Assembly: GCA_023374025.1 (NCBI GenBank)
Contig: SIJG01000004.1
Location: 3,218,595-3,282,594 of the forward strand
Length of the DNA stretch: 64,000 nt
Direction of reading: 5' to 3'
DNA from: Heterodera schachtii
Taxonomy: Eukaryota > Nematoda > Chromadorea > Rhabditida > Heteroderidae
Positions 32,643 through 44,192 of the stretch are shown piece after piece (the stretch's first letter is position 1; every line of letters begins with the position of its first letter). Made by a program: the position numbers and the translations under genes. The notes below the pieces were generated by a model. That model did not search any database. It was not told the DNA's origin and saw only the letters and a list, made by a program, of their open reading frames with translations.

Positions 32643-34418
32643 ATGGCGCACCCTGCCGGAGATGTGGTGAGCGATTGGTGCTTTTCATTTTCTTCCGTTT
32701 CGATGTCATTTCATTTTTTAAATTTTCAGACAGACGCTGAAGTGTTGGAGATGTCTTCCGCCCAAATTGACGAACGCGTACAACAGCTCGACGAAGAAAT
32801 TCGCATCATGAGGGACGAAATGCGCAAAATCGCGTACAACATCAAAACACTGGGGACGAAGACGAAGGAGAACAACAAACAGATGAAGAAAGTGAGAGCA
32901 AACAAACAAAAGGAGGAACGACAAATTTTGACGAAAACCATTTTCAGTACATGAAAATGCCGTGGCAGGTGGCCAATGTCGTGGAAATTCTGGACCTCGC
33001 GGATGACCAAGCGGAAGGAGTAGAAGAAGGCTCGAGCAGCGACTTGGATGCGCTTCAGAAAAGAGGCGCCGTCATCAAAATATCGAAGGGACTCGTCATG
33101 TTTTTGCCTCGCATTGGTCTCGTCGGCCCAGACGAGCTGAAGCCGGGCGACCTGATCGGCGTCAACGACGACACTTTTCACATCATCGCAAAATTGCCGC
33201 CCCATTTTGACCGACGCGTCAAGGCCATGGAAGTGGTGGAAAAACCGACGGAGACGTACAGCGAAATTGGCGGATGCGAGACGCAAATCAAAGAGTTGAA
33301 AGAGGCAATTGTACGTGTTAAAAAATAAACAATTTTGGATCAAAATTTCCCATTTTCTCATTTTCAGGTGCTTCCAATGACCAAAAAGGAGCTGTTCATA
33401 AAGATTGGCATTCATCCACCGAAGGGCGTGCTCATGTATGGGCCTCCAGGTGTTGTTTTCTCACAAATCAATTCGCATTTTCATTTTGCTGATAGGTGGC
33501 GGCAATTTCTCTCTTTTTTAAGGAACTGGCAAAACATTGCTCGCCCGTGCCGTTGCTTCTCAAACACAGGCCACCTTTCTACGCTTGTCCGGTACTCTGC
33601 TGAACCAAGTGGGCCTCGGCGACGGGGCGAAGATGGTGCAGAACGCATTCGAATTGGCCAAACAGAAGGCGCCGGCCATCATTTTCATTGACGAATTGGA
33701 TGCGATTGGTGCGCGTATTTTTGATTTTGCTTTACTGACATTGTGTTTATTCCTTCTTCAACCCAGGCACGAAACGATTCGACGCCTCTGACACGGGGGA
33801 CCGAGACATTCAGCGGACGATGTTGGAGTTGCTGAACCAACTCGACGGATTCCAACCCAACGACGACATCAAAGTGAGTGGTGAAGCAAGCCAATCAATT
33901 CACATTCATTTTGTTTGTTTAACGCAGGTCATTGCTGCGACAAATCGTGTTGATGTGCTCGACCCGGCCCTCCTTCGCTCCGGACGTTTTGACCGCAAAA
34001 TCGAATTCCCAGCACCAAATGAGAAGGGCAGGGAACAAATTCTTCGCATTCATTCGCGCCGGATGAACGTCGAGTCGGTGACAGAATTAGGAAATAGTCT
34101 AATTATTCCTCATTTTCAGCAAAAATGTCAACTTTGTTGAGCTGTCGCGCTGCATTGAGGACTTCAACGGAGCACAATGTCGAGCAGTTTGTGTGGAAGC
34201 GGTGAGCGGATGAACATTTTTTGAGGATATGCATCAGCTTATCTCTTTTTTTTACAGGGAATGGTTGCTCTTCGTCGTGACTCCACCAAAATTCTCCATG
34301 AGGATTTCATGGACGGAATTCTGGAGGTAATTGTAACAATTTGAGAAATTTTGGAGAAAAAAGCCCACATTTTCAGGTGCAAGGCTTGAAGAAGAATAAT
34401 CTGGTGTATTATGGCTGA
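32643..34418 (+). CDS. Rpt5-like ATPase, copy 3
   Basis: Same exon structure and product as copy 1. Its promoter carries ACCAACCAAAATT after the A-run, a variant shared only with copy 4. The one-base longer spacing of this and later units lies in that stretch. Confidence 0.87.
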
Positions 34419-34628
34419 TGGGCGTCTTCTCCGGCGGAATTTAAGTGATGTGCCACGGCTGAACATTGCCCAGCAATTTGTGTTGACATTGACCCATTTC
34501 CATGCGATGCCTTATAACCTCTATTGTACTACATTTCGTATATGTATTTTTGCCACTGTATTTCATGTACAAATGTTACTCGTTTAGTGAAATTGTTGTT
34601 TGTGTGTGTTTTGTTATATTGTTTATAG

Positions 34629-34783
34629 CCGGACGAGGCACTGCAGCAGCGAATCCCCGAAGCCCAAATGGAGGTGGGCGGACAAAAGCGCATTCTTCGA
34701 AACTTTTGATTTTATTCTCCAATTTTTAGGCTCATTTTCGTGCGCTGGCAAAGAAAAGAAAGCCTATCGATTTCCTTTCATGA
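34629..34783 (+). pseudogene. terminal-exon remnant, unit 3
   Basis: Same sequence as 29140-29294. Confidence 0.45.
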
Positions 34784-35387
34784 TTTATTTTTAAGAATAA
34801 ATCCTCTTTTCTGTTGTTATTCTTAATATCAAAAATGAATAAAACTTGGCTGTTTGAGAATGTGAGTCTTATGAATTTGCGCGATTAAACAATTGGAAGG
34901 ATGACAACTCTCTGCCAATTTCCATTTAAATGAGTTGGTCTTACATGCGTACTGTTAAAATTTTGCGCATTAAAAACTAAATATTGACCTCTAATATCAT
35001 AAAAAATAGTCCCGAGGTGCGGAAAAATCATGGAATTTTATATATTGGGTTTCACTTTTCATCGCATATTCCAAAAGAGGACGAATATATCTTTTACAAA
35101 CTTTGTATTTGAACGATGTTTTAGAATTTTGGTTTGATCATTAATGAGCAGTACGGATTTTCTAATAATAATGTTAGATATCCAAGTCATTAATAGATTC
35201 AACCTCATGCCAAATTTTTGGCTGAATTTTAAAAAAATATTCAAAATAGAAAACTCTCGCACATTTTGGCGCACTGCAACGCAACTGCACACAATACAAA
35301 AAAAAACCAACCAAAATTGTGTATAAAAGGCGCTGTTATGATGCTTTTTCTCACATTTTTACTAACGGGGCGTAACACAACGAGAAG

Positions 35388-37163
35388 ATGGCGCACCCTG
35401 CCGGAGATGTGGTGAGCGATTGGTGCTTTTCATTTTCTTCCGTTTCGATGTCATTTCATTTTTTAAATTTTCAGACAGACGCTGAAGTGTTGGAGATGTC
35501 TTCCGCCCAAATTGACGAACGCGTACAACAGCTCGACGAAGAAATTCGCATCATGAGGGACGAAATGCGCAAAATCGCGTACAACATCAAAACACTGGGG
35601 ACGAAGACGAAGGAGAACAACAAACAGATGAAGAAAGTGAGAGCAAACAAACAAAAGGAGGAACGACAAATTTTGACGAAAACCATTTTCAGTACATGAA
35701 AATGCCGTGGCAGGTGGCCAATGTCGTGGAAATTCTGGACCTCGCGGATGACCAAGCGGAAGGAGTAGAAGAAGGCTCGAGCAGCGACTTGGATGCGCTT
35801 CAGAAAAGAGGCGCCGTCATCAAAATATCGAAGGGACTCGTCATGTTTTTGCCTCGCATTGGTCTCGTCGGCCCAGACGAGCTGAAGCCGGGCGACCTGA
35901 TCGGCGTCAACGACGACACTTTTCACATCATCGCAAAATTGCCGCCCCATTTTGACCGACGCGTCAAGGCCATGGAAGTGGTGGAAAAACCGACGGAGAC
36001 GTACAGCGAAATTGGCGGATGCGAGACGCAAATCAAAGAGTTGAAAGAGGCAATTGTACGTGTTAAAAAATAAACAATTTTGGATCAAAATTTCCCATTT
36101 TCTCATTTTCAGGTGCTTCCAATGACCAAAAAGGAGCTGTTCATAAAGATTGGCATTCATCCACCGAAGGGCGTGCTCATGTATGGGCCTCCAGGTGTTG
36201 TTTTCTCACAAATCAATTCGCATTTTCATTTTGCTGATAGGTGGCGGCAATTTCTCTCTTTTTTAAGGAACTGGCAAAACATTGCTCGCCCGTGCCGTTG
36301 CTTCTCAAACACAGGCCACCTTTCTACGCTTGTCCGGTACTCTGCTGAACCAAGTGGGCCTCGGCGACGGGGCGAAGATGGTGCAGAACGCATTCGAATT
36401 GGCCAAACAGAAGGCGCCGGCCATCATTTTCATTGACGAATTGGATGCGATTGGTGCGCGTATTTTTGATTTTGCTTTACTGACATTGTGTTTATTCCTT
36501 CTTCAACCCAGGCACGAAACGATTCGACGCCTCTGACACGGGGGACCGAGACATTCAGCGGACGATGTTGGAGTTGCTGAACCAACTCGACGGATTCCAA
36601 CCCAACGACGACATCAAAGTGAGTGGTGAAGCAAGCCAATCAATTCACATTCATTTTGTTTGTTTAACGCAGGTCATTGCTGCGACAAATCGTGTTGATG
36701 TGCTCGACCCGGCCCTCCTTCGCTCCGGACGTTTTGACCGCAAAATCGAATTCCCAGCACCAAATGAGAAGGGCAGGGAACAAATTCTTCGCATTCATTC
36801 GCGCCGGATGAACGTCGAGTCGGTGACAGAATTAGGAAATAGTCTAATTATTCCTCATTTTCAGCAAAAATGTCAACTTTGTTGAGCTGTCGCGCTGCAT
36901 TGAGGACTTCAACGGAGCACAATGTCGAGCAGTTTGTGTGGAAGCGGTGAGCGGATGAACATTTTTTGAGGATATGCATCAGCTTATCTCTTTTTTTTAC
37001 AGGGAATGGTTGCTCTTCGTCGTGACTCCACCAAAATTCTCCATGAGGATTTCATGGACGGAATTCTGGAGGTAATTGTAACAATTTGAGAAATTTTGGA
37101 GAAAAAAGCCCACATTTTCAGGTGCAAGGCTTGAAGAAGAATAATCTGGTGTATTATGGCTGA
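35388..37163 (+). CDS. Rpt5-like ATPase, copy 4
   Basis: Same exon structure and product. Promoter variant ACCAACC shared with copy 3, so units 3 and 4 probably arose by duplication of one another. Confidence 0.87.
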
Positions 37164-37373
37164 TGGGCGTCTTCTCCGGCGGAATTTAAGTGATGTGCCA
37201 CGGCTGAACATTGCCCAGCAATTTGTGTTGACATTGACCCATTTCCATGCGATGCCTTATAACCTCTATTGTACTACATTTCGTATATGTATTTTTGCCA
37301 CTGTATTTCATGTACAAATGTTACTCGTTTAGTGAAATTGTTGTTTGTGTGTGTTTTGTTATATTGTTTATAG

Positions 37374-37528
37374 CCGGACGAGGCACTGCAGCAGCGAATC
37401 CCCGAAGCCCAAATGGAGGTGGGCGGACAAAAGCGCATTCTTCGAAACTTTTGATTTTATTCTCCAATTTTTAGGCTCATTTTCGTGCGCTGGCAAAGAA
37501 AAGAAAGCCTATCGATTTCCTTTCATGA
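37374..37528 (+). pseudogene. terminal-exon remnant, unit 4
   Basis: Same sequence as 29140-29294. This is the last copy; unit 5 is cut before it. Confidence 0.45.
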
Positions 37529-38132
37529 TTTATTTTTAAGAATAAATCCTCTTTTCTGTTGTTATTCTTAATATCAAAAATGAATAAAACTTGGCTGTTT
37601 GAGAATGTGAGTCTTATGAATTTGCGCGATTAAACAATTGGAAGGATGACAACTCTCTGCCAATTTCCATTTAAATGAGTTGGTCTTACATGCGTACTGT
37701 TAAAATTTTGCGCATTAAAAACTAAATATTGACCTCTAATATCATAAAAAATAGTCCCGAGGTGCGGAAAAATCATGGAATTTTATATATTGGGTTTCAC
37801 TTTTCATCGCATATTCCAAAAGAGGACGAATATATCTTTTACAAACTTTGTATTTGAACGATGTTTTAGAATTTTGGTTTGATCATTAATGAGCAGTACG
37901 GATTTTCTAATAATAATGTTAGATATCCAAGTCATTAATAGATTCAACCTCATGCCAAATTTTTGGCTGAATTTTAAAAAAATATTCAAAATAGAAAACT
38001 CTCGCACATTTTGGCGCACTGCAACGCAACTGCACACAATACAAAAAAAAACCACCCAAAATTGTGTATAAAAGGCGCTGTTATGATGCTTTTTCTCACA
38101 TTTTTACTAACGGGGCGTAACACAACGAGAAG

Positions 38133-39908
38133 ATGGCGCACCCTGCCGGAGATGTGGTGAGCGATTGGTGCTTTTCATTTTCTTCCGTTTCGATGTCATT
38201 TCATTTTTTAAATTTTCAGACAGACGCTGAAGTGTTGGAGATGTCTTCCGCCCAAATTGACGAACGCGTACAACAGCTCGACGAAGAAATTCGCATCATG
38301 AGGGACGAAATGCGCAAAATCGCGTACAACATCAAAACACTGGGGACGAAGACGAAGGAGAACAACAAACAGATGAAGAAAGTGAGAGCAAACAAACAAA
38401 AGGAGGAACGACAAATTTTGACGAAAACCATTTTCAGTACATGAAAATGCCGTGGCAGGTGGCCAATGTCGTGGAAATTCTGGACCTCGCGGATGACCAA
38501 GCGGAAGGAGTAGAAGAAGGCTCGAGCAGCGACTTGGATGCGCTTCAGAAAAGAGGCGCCGTCATCAAAATATCGAAGGGACTCGTCATGTTTTTGCCTC
38601 GCATTGGTCTCGTCGGCCCAGACGAGCTGAAGCCGGGCGACCTGATCGGCGTCAACGACGACACTTTTCACATCATCGCAAAATTGCCGCCCCATTTTGA
38701 CCGACGCGTCAAGGCCATGGAAGTGGTGGAAAAACCTACGGAGACGTACAGCGAAATTGGCGGATGCGAGACGCAAATCAAAGAGTTGAAAGAGGCAATT
38801 GTACGTGTTAAAAAATAAACAATTTTGGATCAAAATTTCCCATTTTCTCATTTTCAGGTGCTTCCAATGACCAAAAAGGAGCTGTTCATAAAGATTGGCA
38901 TTCATCCACCGAAGGGCGTGCTCATGTATGGGCCTCCAGGTGTTGTTTTCTCACAAATCAATTCGCATTTTCATTTTGCTGATAGGTGGCGGCAATTTCT
39001 CTCTTTTTTAAGGAACTGGCAAAACATTGCTCGCCCGTGCCGTTGCTTCTCAAACACAGGCCACCTTTCTACGCTTGTCCGGTACTCTGCTGAACCAAGT
39101 GGGCCTCGGCGACGGGGCGAAGATGGTGCAGAACGCATTCGAATTGGCCAAACAGAAGGCGCCGGCCATCATTTTCATTGACGAATTGGATGCGATTGGT
39201 GCGCGTATTTTTGATTTTGCTTTACTGACATTGTGTTTATTCCTTCTTCAACCCAGGCACGAAACGATTCGACGCCTCTGACACGGGGGACCGAGACATT
39301 CAGCGGACGATGTTGGAGTTGCTGAACCAACTCGACGGATTCCAACCCAACGACGACATCAAAGTGAGTGGTGGAGCAAGCCAATCAATTCACATTCATT
39401 TTGTTTGTTTAACGCAGGTCATTGCTGCGACAAATCGTGTTGATGTGCTCGACCCGGCCCTCCTTCGCTCCGGACGTTTTGACCGCAAAATCGAATTCCC
39501 AGCACCAAATGAGAAGGGCAGGGAACAAATTCTTCGCATTCATTCGCGCCGGATGAACGTCGAGTCGGTGACAGAATTAGGAAATAGTCTAATTATTCCT
39601 CATTTTCAGCAAAAATGTCAACTTTGTTGAGCTGTCGCGCTGCATTGAGGACTTCAACGGAGCACAATGTCGAGCAGTTTGTGTGGAAGCGGTGAGCGGA
39701 TGAACATTTTTTGAGGATATGCATCAGCTTATTTCTTTTTTTTACAGGGAATGGTTGCTCTTCGTCGTGACTCCACCAAAATTCTCCATGAGGATTTCAT
39801 GGACGGAATTCTGGAGGTAATTGTAACAATTTGAGAAATTTTGGAGAAAAAAGCCCAAATTTTCAGGTGCAAGGCTTGAAGAAGAATAATCTGGTGTATT
39901 ATGGCTGA
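38133..39908 (+). CDS. Rpt5-like ATPase, copy 5 (most divergent)
   Basis: Full ten-exon gene ending YYG at 39908. Private differences: silent CCG to CCT at about 38736, an intron change near 39374, another near 39732, and CCCAAAT for CCCACAT near 39857. Promoter variant ACCACCC. Being the most distinct and at the array edge, it may be the oldest unit. Pore loop VGLG is also present here, so the change predates amplification. Confidence 0.87.
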
Positions 39909-40117
39909 TGGGCGTCTTCTCCGGCGGAATTTAAGTGATGTGCCACGGCTGAACATTGCCCAGCAATTTGTGTTGACATTGACCCATTTCCATGCGATGC
40001 CTTATAACCTCTATTGTACTACATTTCGTATATGTATTTTTGCCACTGTATTTCATGTACAAATGTTACTCGTTTAGTGAAATTGTTGTTTGTGTGTGTT
40101 TTGTTATATTGTTTATA

Positions 40118-40498
40118 TTATGTGAATATATTTAGGGCTGTAAAATGACAAAATTTTATTCAAAAAGCAAAAAACCAAACCAGAGCAGTATTGGCCGACA
40201 AAGAAAGGGTAAAACTAATGAATTTTAATCCCGGCCAGGTCCCGGTACTTCCAAATCCCGGACTCTAATTATTAAATGTTTGTAGGTTGCGGCTGCTATG
40301 GAGAACAACAATCTGATGCAGACAATCAACGCGTGCTTGCGTCCGAGAGAATTCAATGAATGAAAAATGAATTTGTAATAGTAAAAACAAAACAATAAAT
40401 GCTATTTTAAAAGTCGTTTTTTTTTTTGGTTTTGTATTTCATTTTTTTTACCATTTTATTTTTCCATTTTCCCCTCTCTCTCTTTCTCTCTCCGCAAA
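40118..40498 (+). pseudogene. orphan terminal exon 40286-40363 in a repeat-bearing spacer
   Basis: After ATGTTTGTAG, 40286-40363 reads VAAAMENNNLMQTINACLRP, then REFNE-stop, with AATAAA at about 40394. It looks like the last exon of a gene whose other exons are not here. 40131-40180 (GGGCTGTAAAATGACAAAATTTTATTC) is a dispersed repeat also at 45171-45215. Confidence 0.4.
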
Positions 40499-41058
40499 AT
40501 GTGTCGTCTGTGGGGTCGCATTCGCTACGGCGTCCGCTGGGACCCCGTTGACCAGGCCCAACTCGCGCTAAAGTCCTTCTCCCTGAAGGATGTCACCGCC
40601 GTCTTCATTCAGTTCGACCCGTTGCATGGCGACTCCAAATCGCTACGGTGGGGCATCACATTTTTTGCCTGGGTCACTTGTGTTTTAGTGATTTGCTTTT
40701 GCATTTAGTTATTACATTGATCAAAGTGAATTTGTAAATCTTTTCTGGTATTGTGTTTCCATGACTAAATAGAATTTGTTTCAAGTACCCATTTATGAGT
40801 TCAATCAATTAACATCCTCAACTTCTTCGGCCATAACTTTTTTCCTACTAGGTTAAAGCATACATTGTTGAGATCAAACGAAAGCTTAAAAAATCATAAA
40901 TGAGAAAAAAAATTTGTTTATTGCTCAATATTTTTTGGTTTTCAGCGAATTTTGGCATCGTCTCACTCTGCCACAAGTGCGTGCCACAAACCCCAAAATG
41001 CAGGTCAAAGTGAAGATGCTTTCCGACGGATGTCGTCCCCAATTTGTTGCCAACCTCC
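40499..41058 (+). CDS. mitochondrial large-subunit ribosomal protein mL53, 3' end not found
   Basis: Exon 1 40499-40647 and exon 2 40946-41058 join in frame (149 + 113 nt) and end at a GTAAGT donor. The product resembles mL53 (MRPL53): VFIQFDPLHGDSKSLREFW, then LPQVRATNPKMQVKVKMLSDG fits the family pattern QFxPF...ESxRxF...VRxTN...V...DG. Its role would be in the mitochondrial large ribosomal subunit. The upstream pyrimidine tract CCCTCTCTCTCTTTCTCTC fits a ribosomal-protein-type promoter. The second intron begins normally, then runs into a LINE fragment. I found no convincing exon 3, so the gene may be truncated here. Confidence 0.65.
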
Positions 41059-41076
41059 GTAAGTCTATAGGCGGCA

Positions 41077-41221
41077 TACATTATTATTAGAAAATCCGTA
41101 CTGCTCATTAATGATCAAACCAAAATTCTAAAACATCGTTCAAATACAAAGTTTGTAAAAGATATATTCGTCCTCTTTTGGAATATGCGATGAAAAGTGA
41201 AACCCAATATATAAAATTCCA
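41077..41221 (+). mobile_element. LINE reverse-transcriptase fragment, inverted relative to the array
   Basis: Reverse complement of the fragment in the array spacers. The plus strand reads KRYIRPLLEYAMKSETQYIK. Similarity starts at ATTATTATTAGAAAATCC, which is also the junction where unit 1 begins. Confidence 0.55.
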
Positions 41222-42043
41222 TCCAAATCAGGACAAATCTGATAAATCAGGACAGATCGCAACCCTGCTTTTTAGCCAACTTTTCGCAATTTTTCGTGAC
41301 TTAAATTCCCAGCCCTTATTGATTGGTATGCTTATTTTCTTCGAATATAAATACATATGATTATTTATACGGTTTTATATGCCTTATTTGCAACACTACA
41401 ATCAGTGAATGTTTTTTTTGGCCATGCTAATGAGCTATTATTTACATATTTTTTCGTTTTTTCAATTTCTTTAATATATATTTTGTGCTTTTTTTTGGCT
41501 CCCTATCATTTCGTCACAGAGAAAAATTTTTAAAAAATTTGTTTGGCATATTATCAAAACAGCATAATAAATTTCAATTATAGGGAAAGTTAATCTCCTT
41601 CAAAAGTTTTTGGCTATAACTTTTATTTGTCATCCAAATCATTATCATTCGAAGGCTTAGATGTTTATAAGCTATTTCTAAGATATTGCTTTGCGATTAT
41701 ACAATTGTTAAAAGATATATCATTAAAATTGCCAGAAAAATTAAAAATTTCTGAAATTTTTTTAAACTTTGCTAGACAATCTTTTTGTTTTGTTTTTTGT
41801 AACCGTGGGGGTCCAACTGACGGTTCCTGGACTGAGATGTCTAAAAAGTCATAGTTTTTTTTTGTTATTTAATGACTTCATCATTTCTTGTTTTTGTTGC
41901 ATATAATTATTGTTTTTGTGTTCATTTGCTCTTTCATTTTTCATATTTGTCTCTATTTTATTTTAAGTTAACACAATTTTTTGTCTTTTGTGACACACAA
42001 ATCAATTGACGGAAAACGACAAAGTGAGCTAATTGCAGCAAAA
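41222..42043. other. intergenic, no gene seen
   Basis: AT-rich. Contains the AAGTGAGCTAATTGCAG element just before the ATG at 42044. A short frame ending GPTDGSWTEMSKKS (about 41812-41854) has no acceptor and was not called. Confidence 0.4.
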
Positions 42044-44192
42044 ATGAACAGACGGTAATGAATTAAAAAAAACTTAAATTAATTTTGAAATTAAATTTTC
42101 CTATTTTTTTAGCTGGATTTGTGGCGACGTGTGGATGGACATTCTGCCATCTTTTGACCGTCCCCAACTCGGCCTCAAAATGGCATTGCTTTCTGACCGT
42201 TTCGATGTTTTGGTGGACACGCATTTTGATGGCAAAACGGAATTCAAAATTTGGAATACCATTTCAATTGAAAAAGGACCAGAAGCGGAACTGTGTGTGC
42301 TGAATCTGACTAATTTCAAATCAGCGAAATTTTCGTTGCCGGACCGTCCGCTGCCCAACAAAATTCGTTTTCGTTTCCTTCGGATTGAGTAATTAAAACA
42401 AATTTTATACAGAGAGACCAATTAATATTAATATGGTGTCTCTTTTGGAAAATTGAAGGAATATGGCCAATTTCACACTTGTGAATGATCATTTTTCATC
42501 AGATTCGTCTCGATTAGATTGGACAATCGGTACCATTTTTTGGATTCGGCCACAAATCTTATGAATATATAACAGAAAAAGCCATGGATCTTCTGAGCTT
42601 TTAAATTTAATGCATGTGCTTTTGTTGGGCAATAATTGAGTCCCCGTGGGATTTGGACACTTCAGTCCCGGATCCATAACTCTGTTCTAAAATGTCTGAC
42701 AGGCCCTAAAAATGTAACCAATTGTCCAATTCTTGTCCCAGAGGAATCGGATGCGGAGAAGGTCACCCCCCCCCCCGAAAATCTTAAAAAAAATTTCAAA
42801 CATAGAATTTTACTTATTGTTAGGAAATTTTTTAGTAAGGAAATTTCTATAAAAATTTCAAAAATTTTCAGCGATTTTTTTAAAATTTTATGGTGAACCT
42901 TCCTTTCCCTTTTTCTTCAGTTACGTTGACCATGCCGTGCTCGCATTTCTCCATGCTAACAAGCCAATTTGGGACCGATGGGGCACAGAGTTGCGTCTGT
43001 GGATGCCTTATCCACACAATAAAACTGCTGCCGATGTTCAGCCCATTTGGGATGTTTTGACGAGTGAAATTTGGCCTATTTTTACGACAACCATTCGCCA
43101 TTTGTGCATTGGCATTGACTACAATTTGGACAATTTGCGTCGTCTGATCTCGCCGACAATTCTCACTGATCTCGATCAATTGGATTCAATCAATTCCGAT
43201 TTTATGTGCCCTGCTGCTGGGCATTGTGATGATGATGGGCCAAATGCAACTGCTGCCCAAGCATTGGCCAAATGGTTGCACACTCCGTCAAAAAATGGCC
43301 AACCGAAGCGATTGTTTTGCGAAAACAGCATAGGATCAAACTTCCAATGGATCACCAGTTTCAAAGAGGTGTGGTTGTTGTTATTGTTGTGCTCACACAC
43401 ACATATATTATATATATATATATACATAACACATACAAGGGGTATCTCGGGACCGATTTTTCGTACTAAGGTTCAAAATTTCTCCGGCACCAAGTTTTTT
43501 TCCGGCACTTTTCAAAAATATTTGAGGAACAGGGGTGCCGAAAACCCAAAAACTCGGGCTGGCGCCAAAACGATTTCTAATTACCCATACCTACATATTT
43601 TGATTGCTTTTCAATTTGATTTTTCTTTTTTTTCATTTTCCATTTATTTAGAAATTTATTTGTGCCCGCAATTCTTCTGTCAGTTACAAAATTCGTTTTG
43701 GAGTTTTCGTGGAAATAGCATCAATTGAGGCGCCATTTGAATTGGTGAACGAATGGACCAAAGAAAAGCTGACTTTGATGAAGGATGGAGCTTATTATTG
43801 GCTGTTGAAACGGTGCCCAATTTCGGAGACGGCGCCGGTGAAATGGGAAAACGACGGAAATTTGGACAATAAAAAATCGAACTTTGTCCATTTTTGTTTT
43901 ACTGGCGGCAATAATTGCATCGGGTGAGCAAGTGAGGGAGCATGTCATTTCCCTCCCCCCCCCCCCCTCCTCTAAAAAATTTTAACCCTAGAAATTTTTC
44001 AAAAAAAAAAAAATTAGAAATTTTTCATAAGAAAACCAAGAAAAAAATTATTTGAAAAATATTATTACCAAATAGGATTTTGTCATAAAATTTTTCGGAA
44101 GATGAACTTTTGTTTCGTACTTTGGATTATATATTTCGTGAAAATAATTCAATTTGTTTTGAATTTTTAGGCCTATGTCTCCTCCTCCATAA
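42044..44192 (+). CDS. intact F-box-like family protein, 342 aa
   Basis: Exons 42044-42054, 42113-42388, 42921-43368, 43652-43923 and 44171-44192 sum to 1029 nt with all GT-AG borders. Residues about 4-45 are F-box-like (RRWICGDVWMDILPSFD, then LGLKMALLSDRFDVLVD). F-boxes bind Skp1 in SCF ubiquitin ligases, so a substrate-adaptor role is a family-based guess. Exon 3 (about 97-245) holds YVDHAVLAFLHANK, QPIWDVLTSEIWP, SPTILTDLD and AQALAKWLH. Exon 4 (246-335) has APFELVNEWTKEKLTL and WLLKRCPI. The acidic tail is reduced to PMSPPP because exon 5 is degenerate; a better exon 5 exists at 46839. Confidence 0.8.

Larger units (their letters stand above)
26941..40117 (+). repeat. tandem array of 4.8 units of about 2745 bp
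   Basis: Units start at 26941, 29685, 32429, 35174 and 37919 (TTAGATATCCAAGTC). Unit 5 stops at 40117, inside the intron before the remnant terminal exons. Each unit has a promoter, a complete Rpt5-like gene, a terminal-exon remnant (units 1-4) and a LINE fragment. Units differ by only a handful of bases, so amplification is recent or homogenised, or copy number is affected by assembly. Confidence 0.95.

Noticed and set aside
41812..41854. GPTDGSWTEMSKKS as a possible mL53 exon 3
   Set aside because: No AG acceptor in the right place and phase, and no clear match to the family's C-terminus.
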